Assembly: GCA_018466975.1 (NCBI GenBank)
Contig: CM031562.1
Location: 2,046,001-2,110,000, forward strand
Length of the DNA: 64,000 nucleotides
Source: Sparassis latifolia
Taxonomy: Eukaryota; Basidiomycota; Agaricomycetes; Polyporales; Sparassidaceae
Direction of reading: 5' to 3'
Made by a program: the position numbers and the translations under genes. Position 1 is the stretch's first letter; every line of letters starts with the position of its first letter. Positions 47,784 through 64,000 of this stretch are shown piece by piece. The notes below the pieces were generated by a model that saw only the letters and a program-made list of their open reading frames with translations, did no database searches and was not told where the DNA came from.

Positions 47784-48937
47784 TCACACGACGACGCACC
47801 CGCGCCCGCCGTAGCTCCCCGACCCCTTCGCACGCGTACTCAGCGACGCCCGGGCGGATTCATAGAATACCTCGCTGACGCCACGGTTGTGCTTCGCGCT
47901 GCATTCTGCCAAAGGTTGATTAGTTCATTACACGGTCGTGAGAGGCGTGGTGCGCACCGAGATAGCGCGACGCTCGTATTCGTCGTGCGACGGCGAGCCC
48001 TTCTTCGTATTGTACCGTGTGCAGGCCGTAGCGGGCGAGACGGTCTTGAGTTGCATGGTCGTCTCGTAGGTCACACTTCAACGCTGGGCGTGGACGGTGA
48101 GTACGATATGGTGCAGCAAGGGAAGGTGCAAACCCACCAACTAGGACGAGCTGAGATGGCGGGCCATTCAGAATGGACACGTCAAAATTCCAACCGAGAC
48201 ATACCTTAACTCCAGGACAGTACTCCAAGATCTCGTCTATCCACTGGCAAGCAGATGAAATAACCTTCACGCGGTAAGCGTCGCTCATGAGCTCACCTTA
48301 GCCTCCACATTCTCCAGCGACGTCGGGTTGTCGACCTTGCAAGAAACATAAGACCAATTTCAGAGGGTCTCGCGTTCAGGGGATACGGAGCACTTACGGA
48401 GAAGCAACACATCACGACGTGCGTTTCCGCATAGCTCAGCGACCTTAGGCGATCGAACTCTTCCTGGCCTAATCGAGGGCTGGACACATCAGTCCTGCGG
48501 ACGGTAGGACACAAAACGTACTAGCACACACCGGCGGTGTCCCAGAGACTCAGCTCCACCAGCTGATCGTCTACGTAGAGGTCATGCACATAGTTTTCAA
48601 ACACTGTAGGTTCGCTGCAGCTGCTGTGAGTGTTTGCGCATCCCTGAACAGTGCGACGGACGCACTAAACGGCGGAGAACCAGCCCCGGGTGAACACGTT
48701 GAGGAGTGATGTTTTGCCTGTGCACACAGATAGACGATCAGCATTCGACTGGTCCGAAGATACTTCATATCTGCACGCACCACAAGCACCATCCCCGCAG
48801 ACGACTATTTTCCGCTGTATCTGAGAAGGGCCGTCTTTAATGTCAGAACAGGGTGGTGGCGGTGAGGAGGTCATGGCGCTCACAGGCCTCCCTCGGCCAA
48901 ACGACGGCCTAACGGCGGAGCTTCCGCATCTCAGCAT
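47784..48937 (-). CDS. RHO3: Rho-family GTPase, Rho3-like
   Basis: Small GTPase controlling exocytosis and polarised growth. The family order is complete: P-loop [17 protein letters not shown], effector [47 protein letters not shown] and [27 protein letters not shown] with LSLWDTAG is characteristic of fungal Rho3. The C-terminus is GRGCVVV, a CAAX box for prenylation and membrane anchoring. A likely 63-nt intron (48883-48821, GTGAGC donor, CTGAC branch, TTCTCAG acceptor) shortens the N-terminus to [18 protein letters not shown] before IQRKIVV. Without splicing there would be an odd proline-rich insert. At least five further introns are inferred. The gene is convergent with clathrin heavy chain. 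Confidence 0.9.
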
Positions 48938-50636
48938 CTAAATTTCACTCAGTGTCGCAGAATTTGATGATTAATGTTCAAGTGCGGGCGTGGTAAAATG
49001 AGAAACAAAATGCATGGGCGCCTCCGCGCGAGGGACGCGGCAAGTCTGTCTCTCTTTTGCGGCGACCTTCGTCTCAGCGCGGAGGAGTTGCTTGCCCGGG
49101 TGTAACGTACTCGACGCGTCTCAGCCTCGCTCTTCTCAGTTTTACTCTGGATTAGCTGGGACGATGTTTCTCTGCAGCTTCACGCCAATTGAAGATCTCG
49201 GTATAACGAAGCTAACTGTTCGGCTCGGTAATCTATGGACTGTCACAAGTTGAGATGCTCATGTTACAATGTTCATTCGCTTGACATGTCATGCGTTATG
49301 ACGACGAGCTCATCGATGTTACTCCGACCGTTGGGAAACACTTGGAAAATGCTTCTCTGACTCGTGGCTCGCAAGTGAATGCAACCATCGTCTGTCTGCA
49401 ATCTCGTTGCCGGATTGCGTCGTTATGCAGAACCTGATGAAAACATGGACCTTCATGTGCTGGGACACAATTATCCGGTGGAATCTGCTGGGGAGCCAGA
49501 TAGAGTGAATTCCTCCAGTCATTCGCTGCTTTGTGCGCAAATTTCCATGAACGGCGCAAGGAGTGTCTCGCCGCTGGAGGCGTTGAAACCCATCCCCATT
49601 CAAGCTCTGAACGGGATGAAACCAAAAACCAAACGTATATATCTTCAGCTCATGCCTGGTTCGGATATCCGTTAACGCCTTTGCCTGCAAGGATAACCGG
49701 CTTCCGTGAACGGTTACCCATGGACATTGCGTAACGTTTTTGGCTTGCAGCTTTACGCAGTAATCTCACCAAATATCCCAGTAACCTGGAGTGCATTGCA
49801 TGCATGTTGTCTTCGGAATCATTTTTCGTGCAGGCCACAAGATTTTGATTCACTGATATCCGCGTCTCCTTCCCTGATTACGTTGTCTTTTAGCAATTTC
49901 GTTCTTCATGGAAACAAATTTCTGCGGCATTCAATGTCCTTCGCGCTATATACATGTGGATGTACCTCTTCCAACCTTCCTACGGTGATGTCATGAATAC
50001 TCACTCAATATCCTGTACTCTTATGTCGACGTCTCTCATCATTCTGTTGCCTGACAGTTTTCGACTTTATGGAAACAGTGTTATGGCCTTTTAGTCAAAG
50101 GTGATTCCACTTCGAAGCTATTCCCGCAGATATCTTGGGTGAATCACCAGTAGAGCCGTTACAAACAGGTGCAGAAGTAACTCACTTTCCTCAACCAACA
50201 ATTCTGTCAGAGAAAGCGGTGCGCGGTAAGCAACGACTTATCTAATTTGACATGGCGGTACGAAGCATGCAAATAAATGCGTAAGTACCGTAGCTTGACC
50301 GTAGAGCTACCTATATGTTTGCCATAACGTAGATAACGATCCTATCCCGACGATAGCCGACGAGCTCCCGACTTGGCTATCTAAGCTCGTGTCTCAACAA
50401 ATTCAATGGTAGTGAAGAATCCAGACGGCAGTGGTAAGTACGGAACGTTACATTAATACTCTGCGGCCAAGTCAGAAAGCGTTGTGAAGTTTTTCTTCCT
50501 AGATTTGCTATGGCGTCGGCAGCCCGTGCCGATCCTACCGAAAATATGTAGTTTATAAGCGAGCGCGTAAGTAAGTACGAGATGTTCGCCATCGTTTGCG
50601 TGTCTTTCGTCACCTCCTTCGTCGCTACGAACGACG
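48938..50636. other. Intergenic 1.7 kb; divergent promoters; no gene seen
   Basis: This region lies between the divergent start codons of the Rho3-like gene (48937, -) and the ABC transporter (50637, +). Only short family-less frames on both strands are present. It is more AT-rich than the surrounding genes. No tRNA or repeat of note was identified. Confidence 0.55.
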
Positions 50637-56930
<6,294 letters not shown>

Positions 56931-57075
56931 AGAAGATAATATTTGCTACAAGGATGACCAGCATACAAATATGATACACAGACGATGCAGATAGAGCTTC
57001 TTGACGACATAGCTAGACATGTAGCGCTACAAATTAGCTGCGGTAGTGTTTGCAAAGATATCCATATTTGGCACA

Positions 57076-59256
57076 TCATCGCTTGCTTTTTTTCTTGACC
57101 GCTGGACTTGAATTCACCTCTATGGATCCTCCTGCAGCTCCAGCTGCCACACCTTCTCCGTTCTCGATCTTGCTCTTCGCATCAAGGAAGAACATCAAAT
57201 CCCTGACTTGGTCCTCCAACTCCTGCACCTTCCGCAAAGACTCAGCCTTCTCCTGTCCCACCTGCGTGGAACGCTCCTTGACTGAGCGGAGATTCTCCAA
57301 CAACCCCTTGCTCACGGCACGCTCTTCCCGCAGCTCCTTGTTGAGCACTTGGACAAGCTCCGCCGCCTTCTCGGCGCGCTTCTCCACCCTGAGCTTCTCC
57401 TTCCTTAGCTCGGCCTCGCGCGCCTGCTCCTCCGCGGTGCGTTTTGCCTCCGTGTCCCTAGCAGACACGCGTCCCTTTTCCACCTCGATGCTGAGCTGCT
57501 CAACAAGCGTCCTCAACTGGTCTACTTGTGTACGCAGCTCCGCAGTTTGCTCCTCGTAGAATGCGCGCTGTGAGTCGAGCTGCGACGTGAGGAGATACGA
57601 ATACTCGATCCCAATCGCTTCGATCTTCTCTGCGCTGAGCGCGTCAGCCGCGCTGGGCCCCGCGCCGCCCGCATCACCCGCGCGATCGGACCCGACGGTA
57701 GCTGCAGCGGAGGGCAGCTCGACGAGCTTCCCGTCGGCCTTATTCTGTATGAGCCGGTGCACGTACCCGTCGCCCGCGTAGTCCCACACGCGCTGCGTCT
57801 CGAGCTCGAGCGCGTACAGATGCGTCGTGCGCGTGTAGTGCGCGTGCGCGTGCGCGCGGCCGTAGCGCCCGCAACCGATGTTACCGCAGACGAGGCAAAT
57901 CCAGAGGTTCGTGGTACTCCCGCAGTCCGCGCAGAGCGACTGCGCCGTCGCGGAGGGCGGGGAAAAAGGGATAGGATGGCTCGAGCGCGTCGTATTTGCG
58001 GAGGTTGGGTGCGAGGAGAGGAGGGTTTGGGAGTAGCGGCAGACGGGACACCTGGATTTCTCCCGTAAGAACATGAATGGGACGAAGACGTAGGAATTGG
58101 ACTCACCGGCTGTCCCCCCATTTGCTTAAGCAGGCGCAGTGGAAGGTATGCGAGCATGGAACTGTGACTAATCCAGTGACAGCTGAATCCATGCGCTCAA
58201 GACACACTGGGCATGTGGGTAACTCATACATCTCCCCTGAGCTGCGCGACAGCGCAACGGAGACCGGGTCATCAGTGTCAACGCTTACGGAGAGAACCTT
58301 GACAACGTGACAAATTTCAGGCTACATAAACTGTGTTAACTTTCTCGTAGCATAGAACATGGACAATTTGCAATCTCACCTCCATTGAGTTGAACTGTTT
58401 CCCGTTGAATGTTTCCGCAAATTCGGCAGCGTCAGAGTCACCTCTAAACTTCATGACCACAATAGAGCGATTAGGTGCTGAATCTCTGAGCGATGAGCTC
58501 AACAATATGGAGAATACGAGAGCAAAGGAATGGACGTACCTGATCATTCTGAGTTGTGCAATTCCGTCGGCAGCGGGAGCCACGAAGGCGAGGAAGTCGG
58601 AGGGAGTCATCCAAGACGGAACAGCGAGAACAGCAAGGGTGAGACCTTCTACATCCGCATCTACATCCGGGAGCACGTTAGATTGCTCTGCTGCAGGGTT
58701 GGCGGTTGTAGTCACATCATCAGGTTGGGGTGAAGGGGCCTCCTGTCCTGATTCGGGTGCACACTCGCGATATATGTGAACAACACCCTCTGGAAGGTTG
58801 GTCGATCCGGACTTGTTCCTGTATGCTATAAACGCAGCCGTCACTGGTTCATGCGCTGCTGCCTGTCAGTACTGGTAGGGAACGTTATTATTCCTCGCGG
58901 CATAACTCACCGCGTCCCTGATCTGTGTCCAGCTTCTCCTTTCCGACCAACTTCTTGGAGGTAACCGTGCTCATATCTCTGTCAGCACAGTCTACCCAGT
59001 CGATTCTGATCGGTCCGAAACGATAGTCTCTCTGCTCCGACGAGGTATCCGACCCACGATTCTGTCGCGTGACGACAGTATGGCGACGCGCGACTGGGCG
59101 AGGAGAGTGAGCTGGAAGAGATTGGAAAAGCGAGATTGGTACGAAAGTATTTTTTACGGCGTGGATTGGAGATGGATGGGGATGGGACGTCGAAGTGGTC
59201 GGCGGCGCAGACAGCGAGGAAGGTTGCAGAGCTATGCGGATGTGATATCCTCTCAT
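57076..59256 (-). CDS. ETP1: BRAP2/Etp1-type RING and ZnF-UBP protein
   Basis: Ubiquitin-ligase-type protein; human BRAP2 (IMP) modulates MAPK signalling and yeast Etp1 acts in ethanol adaptation. Domains in order: an RRM-like BRAP2 domain (MRGYHIRIALQ, DYRFGPIRIDWVD, LPEGVVHIYRE, RSIVVMKFRGD, ETFNGKQFNSME); a RING finger (LPTCPVCLERMD, VPCSHTFHCACLSKW, then RCPVCRYSQ after an intron); a ZnF-UBP domain (SLCADCGSTTNLWICLVCG, GCGRYGRAHAHAHY); and a long C-terminal coiled coil (about 160 residues) ending in basic KKKSKR. The exon join from DTDQGR to AAHEPVTAAF at the first intron keeps phase. The start at 59256 lies only 44 bp from the divergent Nudix gene's start codon. Confidence 0.9.
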
Positions 59257-59300
59257 GCCGTGGACATGAGCTACAATGGCGACGACAAGGACTGAGTGAA

Positions 59301-60305
59301 ATGGTGGGAAGAAGGACAGTCGCGTTGATGCTCCGGACGCTCACTACCGCGGCTTCTCAATCCACCCTCATATCCCTCACTTCCCCCCTCAATCGCTCAT
59401 CTCTCACCGCTATACGCTCTACTCTTGCTGCATCTTTCGACGAAAACGAAAATGTATATGATCCAGCAGAGACCCACGCAACGGTTCTCGTCCCCCTCTG
59501 CAATGTGAACGGCAGGCCGGGCGTCCTGCTCGAGGTACGCGGTAAATTAAGAACACATTCTGGCGAGGTAAGGTATGTACACTAATGAATGTGATCTCTC
59601 GTCGACGCAGGTTGACGATGTACTGCCACAGCTTTCCTGGAGGAAAGGTCGACAAGGTACGTACTGGTGAAACGAGCCCGACCTTCCCAACATCTAAATT
59701 ATCATTCGATAAAATCAGACAGACGAGTCCACCGTTGCGGCAGCTCTTCGCGAGACCCAGGAGGAGGTTGGAATCCATCCCGACCAAATAGAGATACTAG
59801 GCCGTTTCGGTCCAGCTGAACACTCACTTGGTGGAATGCGCGTATGGCCATACGTCGTGCGTAAAAACCATCCGTGTGGCTACTCTGACCGACCTTCGAC
59901 TGTCCGCAGGCTTTCGTTCATACGGCATCATCCTCAGCATTTCAAGCAGACGGGGACACGCCCCTGCCATCCTTGCCTATGTCTTCCCTTATTCTCTCCC
60001 CCAGCGAAGTTGCCCATGCCTTCCATCTTCCCCTCTCTGATCTTGTCTCTCCTCCGCGGCTCCGCTCGTACCTATTCCGTGGTGCACGGCCTTATTTCGC
60101 TGTCAGCGTAGGTGACATAGTAACTGGCCCAAATGCCGTGCATCGCAAGCTCCCAGGCGCCGGAGATCAATTGGACCTGACGTGGCCAAACGACCCCGAC
60201 CAGCAAGATGAGATCGGTGCCGGGCGGGAAAGCCGCCTTGAGGTCTGGGGTCTGACGGGGTGGTATCTCTCTACCTTCATGCAAATTCTTGGAGTATATC
60301 GATAG
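59301..60305 (+). CDS. Nudix hydrolase, CoA diphosphatase type (Pcd1/NUDT7/NUDT8-like)
   Basis: Hydrolyses CoA or oxidised CoA to 3',5'-ADP and phosphopantetheine. Four exons (59301-59572, 59632-59656, 59719-59856, 59910-60305) join in frame into 276 aa. The CoA-diphosphatase signature LLEVRGKLRTHSGEVSFPGG appears only when the first intron is spliced from GTATGT at 59573 to the acceptor at 59631. The Nudix box follows as E-x7-RETQEEVGI, with its first residues in KVDKTDES. MRVWPYV and AFVHT support the fold. The first 35 residues are Arg/Ser/Thr-rich with no acids, so mitochondrial or peroxisomal targeting is possible; no clear C-terminal SKL-type signal is present (ends LGVYR). The second exon is only 25 nt. 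A second start at 59331 is also possible. Confidence 0.88.
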
Positions 60306-61778
60306 TGCTACACGCTAACTCCTTCGCTTACAAACAGACCAAGAGAGGGCACTTGTGGACAGATATCGCAATCTCTAGTTGAATGTACTACGATGTACAC
60401 AATACTGTATCTTACGATCACATACTCACCCGAAGTAGCGAATTTGTCTCGCAGAATCGTGTTGTTCTTCCGGGAAATGCATTGGTCACGGCTCAAAATT
60501 GGAATCCATCGATTACCACCAACAATTTTGCGTCTGCATAGAACAGAGGTGTCACTTAAGTACTCCTCGCTTACTTCCCGCAGGGTTCGTCTTGTATACC
60601 CGCTTCACGAACTTCTCGGTCTAAAGGTCAGGTCTTCAGGCCGCGTACAATGACATGGGACATTTAGTGCATCTGCGTAGCCTCGCAGATAAATTGTCGT
60701 TCATTGTATAACCCTGTGATACAGACTAGCATAATTGTTTTTCACAGAAGCCTGATATTTCCCGCATTTCAGAGTGCCGTCTCAGTTCTGTAATCCCGCT
60801 CGTGCTCACGGTGAACCTGCTTGCATTTCATCATCCATGCACAGATGCAGACCCGCAGGATCCGCCCGCCCAACGTATGTTATTCTCACATCTCATTCAC
60901 AGTTACTGCTACACGAGGAACTGGTAGATAGATAATTTAACTAATCATAGTCACAACTCTACTGCGCTACCTGCTCTAGTCTATATATAACGTATATCAT
61001 TTGCGAGCAGATACTCTTTACACCCTACTGCCTACTGCCATGCGATGAGAACTGACCTGATGAAAACAAGGGATGCGGAGTGCATCACGGCGATGGGAAA
61101 AGAGCCTCGCAAAGAATGCCGGACGATGCGACACTATGGGAAGGGGGACGCGACATCTGAGGGTCTGAATGTACGTACCCTCTGACTACGAGCAGAGTCA
61201 CGGTACGAACGACGGAGATAGGGCATAACACGGCTAGCAATACGGACGAAAGTGATGGCGGGAGACGGCGATGGAAGATGGCGGGGATGGCGGCGGTGCT
61301 GAACGTTTGAAGGATGAGCTCCCGGGATGAGCGAGCTCGACGAGGTACAGAGCGCGCCGGACGCGCTCCAGCCATCAATCCTCTCGCCATCCTCGACACG
61401 ACGGAGCTTGGCGCGGAGGGCCGGAGATCGAGAGGCGGTGAATCAGCTGCGCCGGCGCGCGGTAAACTCCTCGGACTAGGTGAGAAAACAGCAGACTGCG
61501 AGTGCGAATGCTAAAACAGCGAAGCGGAGGCCATCGACAATGCTCACCTGGCGGCGAATGATGAACGTTAACTGCCAATTTGACAGAGATGGGCGGCCGG
61601 TGCCGAAGGCCTCAGGTTCACTGGATAGCGCAACCCCTAAAGCGCTTACGAGTTGCCGACGACTGTGCATTCGTGGAGTCATGCAGCGTTTGCGCTCCAG
61701 TGGCAGTAGGTGTCAAAGGAGGCAGCGAAGCAAATTGTGCCTGCTCCGCAGGCGAAAGAATCCTCTCGCCTTCGTCGC
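60306..61778. other. Intergenic 1.5 kb, convergent 3' ends; no firm gene
   Basis: This interval separates the 3' ends of the Nudix gene and the FunK1 kinase. Short frames of 60-105 codons occur. One minus-strand pair around 61682-61460 has a well-formed intron (GTGAGC donor, CTCAC branch, CTAG acceptor) but gives no recognisable protein. The 60.7-61.0 kb part is AT-rich and appears empty. Confidence 0.45.
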
Positions 61779-64000
61779 TCAGTGATAGCGAGGCCGGCCG
61801 CTTTTCAAGCACTTGCGTTTGTCGCGAGAGGGAGGGGAACAAGGGATGTCGTTCCTCGCGGATTGGAGCAGGGAGGTCAGATCCTGGTCGGTAATCCGTG
61901 AGGGGATCATCGCCGATTTGCCACCAGAAGCCGATGGTTTCCACTTCTTTGATTGAAGTAATTCGGGACCATCGGCGGTGCGCTTGGATCCTGCACGAAC
62001 TTTCTGCGTCTCCTTGTGTAGGTCGTAATCTGCGGGGAGCTTGTCTGGGCACTTGTCATTTTCTCGCCATGGGCCTAGTTCGAGAATGCTGTCAAAAGCA
62101 GAACAAATTGCGTAATGATCTTTCAGCTCTTCCGCATCGTCCTTGACCAACTGTATTTGCACTTCTTTGAGGCGATCGCGACGACTGACCAGCTTAGAGA
62201 AGTCTATACGGCCTACATTCGGAGCACGCTTCTTCCTGCGTTTGACTGGTTGGTCTGACGAATCCTCGCCCGCCAATTGTTCAGCGGGCACCTCGATGAG
62301 GTCGCGCCGGAATAGATCGGGTTGTTCCCGCGCAAGCACAGCGTAGTAAGCGCTGAACCATTTTGATACCGAATTCAGGAGAACGTTCAAAGGGTAGCAT
62401 TCGTGGCCTCCAAATATGATCTTTCCGGATGTGTCTTCGAGCTCCCCGTCTTTCATTGTGGACCACTTCTTGTCCCCACAAACGTAGTACTCTCCGTTGT
62501 ACGGGATCGCGGCATCGAAATAGCGCCATATGAAGGTGCCCACGTTTATCGCTGGAATATTATGCGGCAAGAATCGTATGGCCTCGTACACGACAAGGTG
62601 AACGAAGGATTCGAGGTCATCTTGAAGTGTGATAGGCTTGTATGGATTTTGGAGTGACAGTGCGGACATGAATTGCCAGGTTCCCTGAGGAGAGGGTCAA
62701 AGATGGATCTTAAAGCAAGCACAAGACACGCACGGTACGATCAGGTTGTCGCGCTACGTGATTTTCGCCTCCTTTGGGTACTGTCTTAGAAAGCTCCCAA
62801 TCGCTCAGGTACCCAACAGGAACCACCGCATCTCCTTCGATTCGTTCTACGAAGAACACATTCCCCGAGCTGATATCTCTGTGAAGAAGACGAAGCCTTT
62901 CGTAAGCTTGTCGATGCGCTGCAATTACTGAATGAGCGCAGGTAACAAATGGACAACAACGTGACGTACCTGTGAGGCAATCACTCATAATGCTCACAAG
63001 CTCGTAACCGTCCTTGAAGTCACTGAGAGGATGACCAACTTCTTCTACAACAAGGCGATAATGCATGTGCAGCTTGACCGGGCGATTGCCTACAGGGACT
63101 GATCCATAAACGGACTCCCAAACGTCTTGCGTCTTGGTCCGTTGGCCCAACACGTCCCCGTGACAAACCAGTGTAGGGACGTTCCGGACGTTAACGTCGT
63201 TGAGTCTTCGAAGCACTTCACCTTCCTTCTCAATATCTTCATGGTCGACCCGCCATGAATCTTTGAGGAAGACGAATTTGGAGGTCTGACAATCGAGAGC
63301 GACATATCCGCGCGTACCCCGGCCTACCATGCCATCAGCGATGAAGTGTGGCTTGCCAACCAGATAGCATGCGGGACGTGTTGCACGAGGCGCCTCAGAC
63401 GCTGTGTGCGCACCCACGGCCACTCCTAATCTGCCCATCTCCACGTCTCGTGGTGTAGGCAATTCGTCGTTAACCTGCAGACTCCACCACGGCCACCCTG
63501 CTTCGAGCGACTTCTTGAAGAATTCTCGCACGTAGTCTCCAGAAGTCAACTTTGTGTTCGCGTACTGTGTCATCAGATTGTAGTAGTCGGAACCTTCAGT
63601 GACCATTGTAGCAGACGGATCGTAGCCTTGCGCCTCAAGAGAGTGATGCGAGAATCGCCATAAGAATTTGCCGAGAATAAAAGGTTTTCGCTTGTAGTCA
63701 AATTTCTCAGTGAAGACGGCCCCAGATCTGTCCCAGCGAATGATGCGAGCACAGTTACCAAGGATGATTACGGTGAAGCAGAACGTGCGGTGTTGACGAG
63801 CGAACGTTTCTGCAGCGTACGAGATAATCTGGCCTCGATTCTTGTTCCCTTGCTCGGAGTCGTGCTCGAGGTCCTCTTTGTCGTCCTGAAACGGATCATC
63901 CGCCATCGAGGACTTCTTGAACTCGAAGGAGATTGCCTGCCGTGCCCAGTGCTGTCTCCCGTCCGTCGGTGCGTCTTTCTCGAGGAACAGTGCAGCATCG
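61779..64000 (-). CDS. FunK1-type fungal protein kinase, 5' end beyond window
   Basis: Member of the FunK1 family, serine/threonine-kinase-like proteins expanded in basidiomycetes and other filamentous fungi, with no settled function. The frame is open to the window edge upstream of 63906 (reading AALFLEKDAPTDG), so the start codon is missing. Kinase landmarks: a glycine-containing GRGTRGYVALD; the ATP-lysine region FVFLKDSWR; catalytic loop LLHRDISSGNVFF, with the HRD Asp; and LSDWELSK at the usual DFG place. The C-terminal lobe has LQDDLESFVHLVVYEAI, followed by a long basic tail (PVKRRKKRAP) that may be a nuclear signal. Two introns are inferred near 62985-62915 and 62735-62675. The stop at 61779 is firm. 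Confidence 0.87.

Noticed and set aside
61085..61682. Possible two-exon minus-strand small gene with a good intron
   Set aside because: The intron signals are good, but all three joined frames end quickly or give no recognisable protein, so splicing signals alone do not support a call.

Overview
The window is nuclear DNA from a filamentous fungus, most likely a basidiomycete of the Agaricomycotina. The signs are GC-rich coding sequence, many 50-65 nt introns with CTNAC-like branch sites, a FunK1-type kinase, and compact, densely spliced housekeeping genes. I cannot name the species. Gene models were assembled by eye from reading frames, splice signals and family motifs. End points are usually firm; individual splice sites are inferred.

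Layout. 0-2.1 kb: F-box protein (FBXO9/Pof7/Hrt3 type). 2.9-7.9 kb: pyruvate carboxylase. 8.8-10.0 kb (-): nitronate monooxygenase, divergent from the spliceosomal Sm-B gene (10.4-11.2 kb). 11.2-25.8 kb: a gene-poor, repeat-sprinkled stretch whose only convincing gene is an isolated Ecl1-type zinc-binding protein (19.3-20.4 kb, -). 25.8-26.7 kb (-): Shr3 amino-acid-permease chaperone. 27.1-32.4 kb (-): Bem3-type RhoGAP with PX, PH and RhoGAP domains. 33.0-33.6 kb: unidentified 199-aa protein. 33.8-35.2 kb (-): SET-domain protein. 35.6-39.2 kb: bacterial-type iron-sulfur L-serine dehydratase with a mitochondrial-like presequence. 39.6-40.7 kb: PQ-loop protein. 41.0-47.3 kb: clathrin heavy chain. 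47.8-48.9 kb (-): Rho3-like GTPase. 50.6-56.9 kb: ABCC/MRP transporter. 57.1-59.3 kb (-): BRAP2/Etp1 RING protein. 59.3-60.3 kb: CoA-diphosphatase-type Nudix hydrolase. 61.8-64.0 kb (-): FunK1 kinase, cut by the window end.

The genes do not form a pathway cluster. They are mainly housekeeping functions in anaplerosis, splicing, secretion and endocytosis, Rho polarity signalling, detoxification and ubiquitin signalling. No tRNA, rRNA, CRISPR array or intact transposon was seen.

Most notable points: (1) the last intron of the serine dehydratase decides whether the protein ends in Cys, the residue that plugs the active site in bacterial relatives, or in Trp; (2) microexons of 7 nt (serine dehydratase) and 5 nt (pyruvate carboxylase); (3) two GC-AG introns in pyruvate carboxylase, one directly after the biotin-lysine codon; (4) an apparent one-base frame break in the clathrin tail; (5) start codons of two divergent genes only 44 bp apart; (6) a telomere-type repeat in a divergent promoter.
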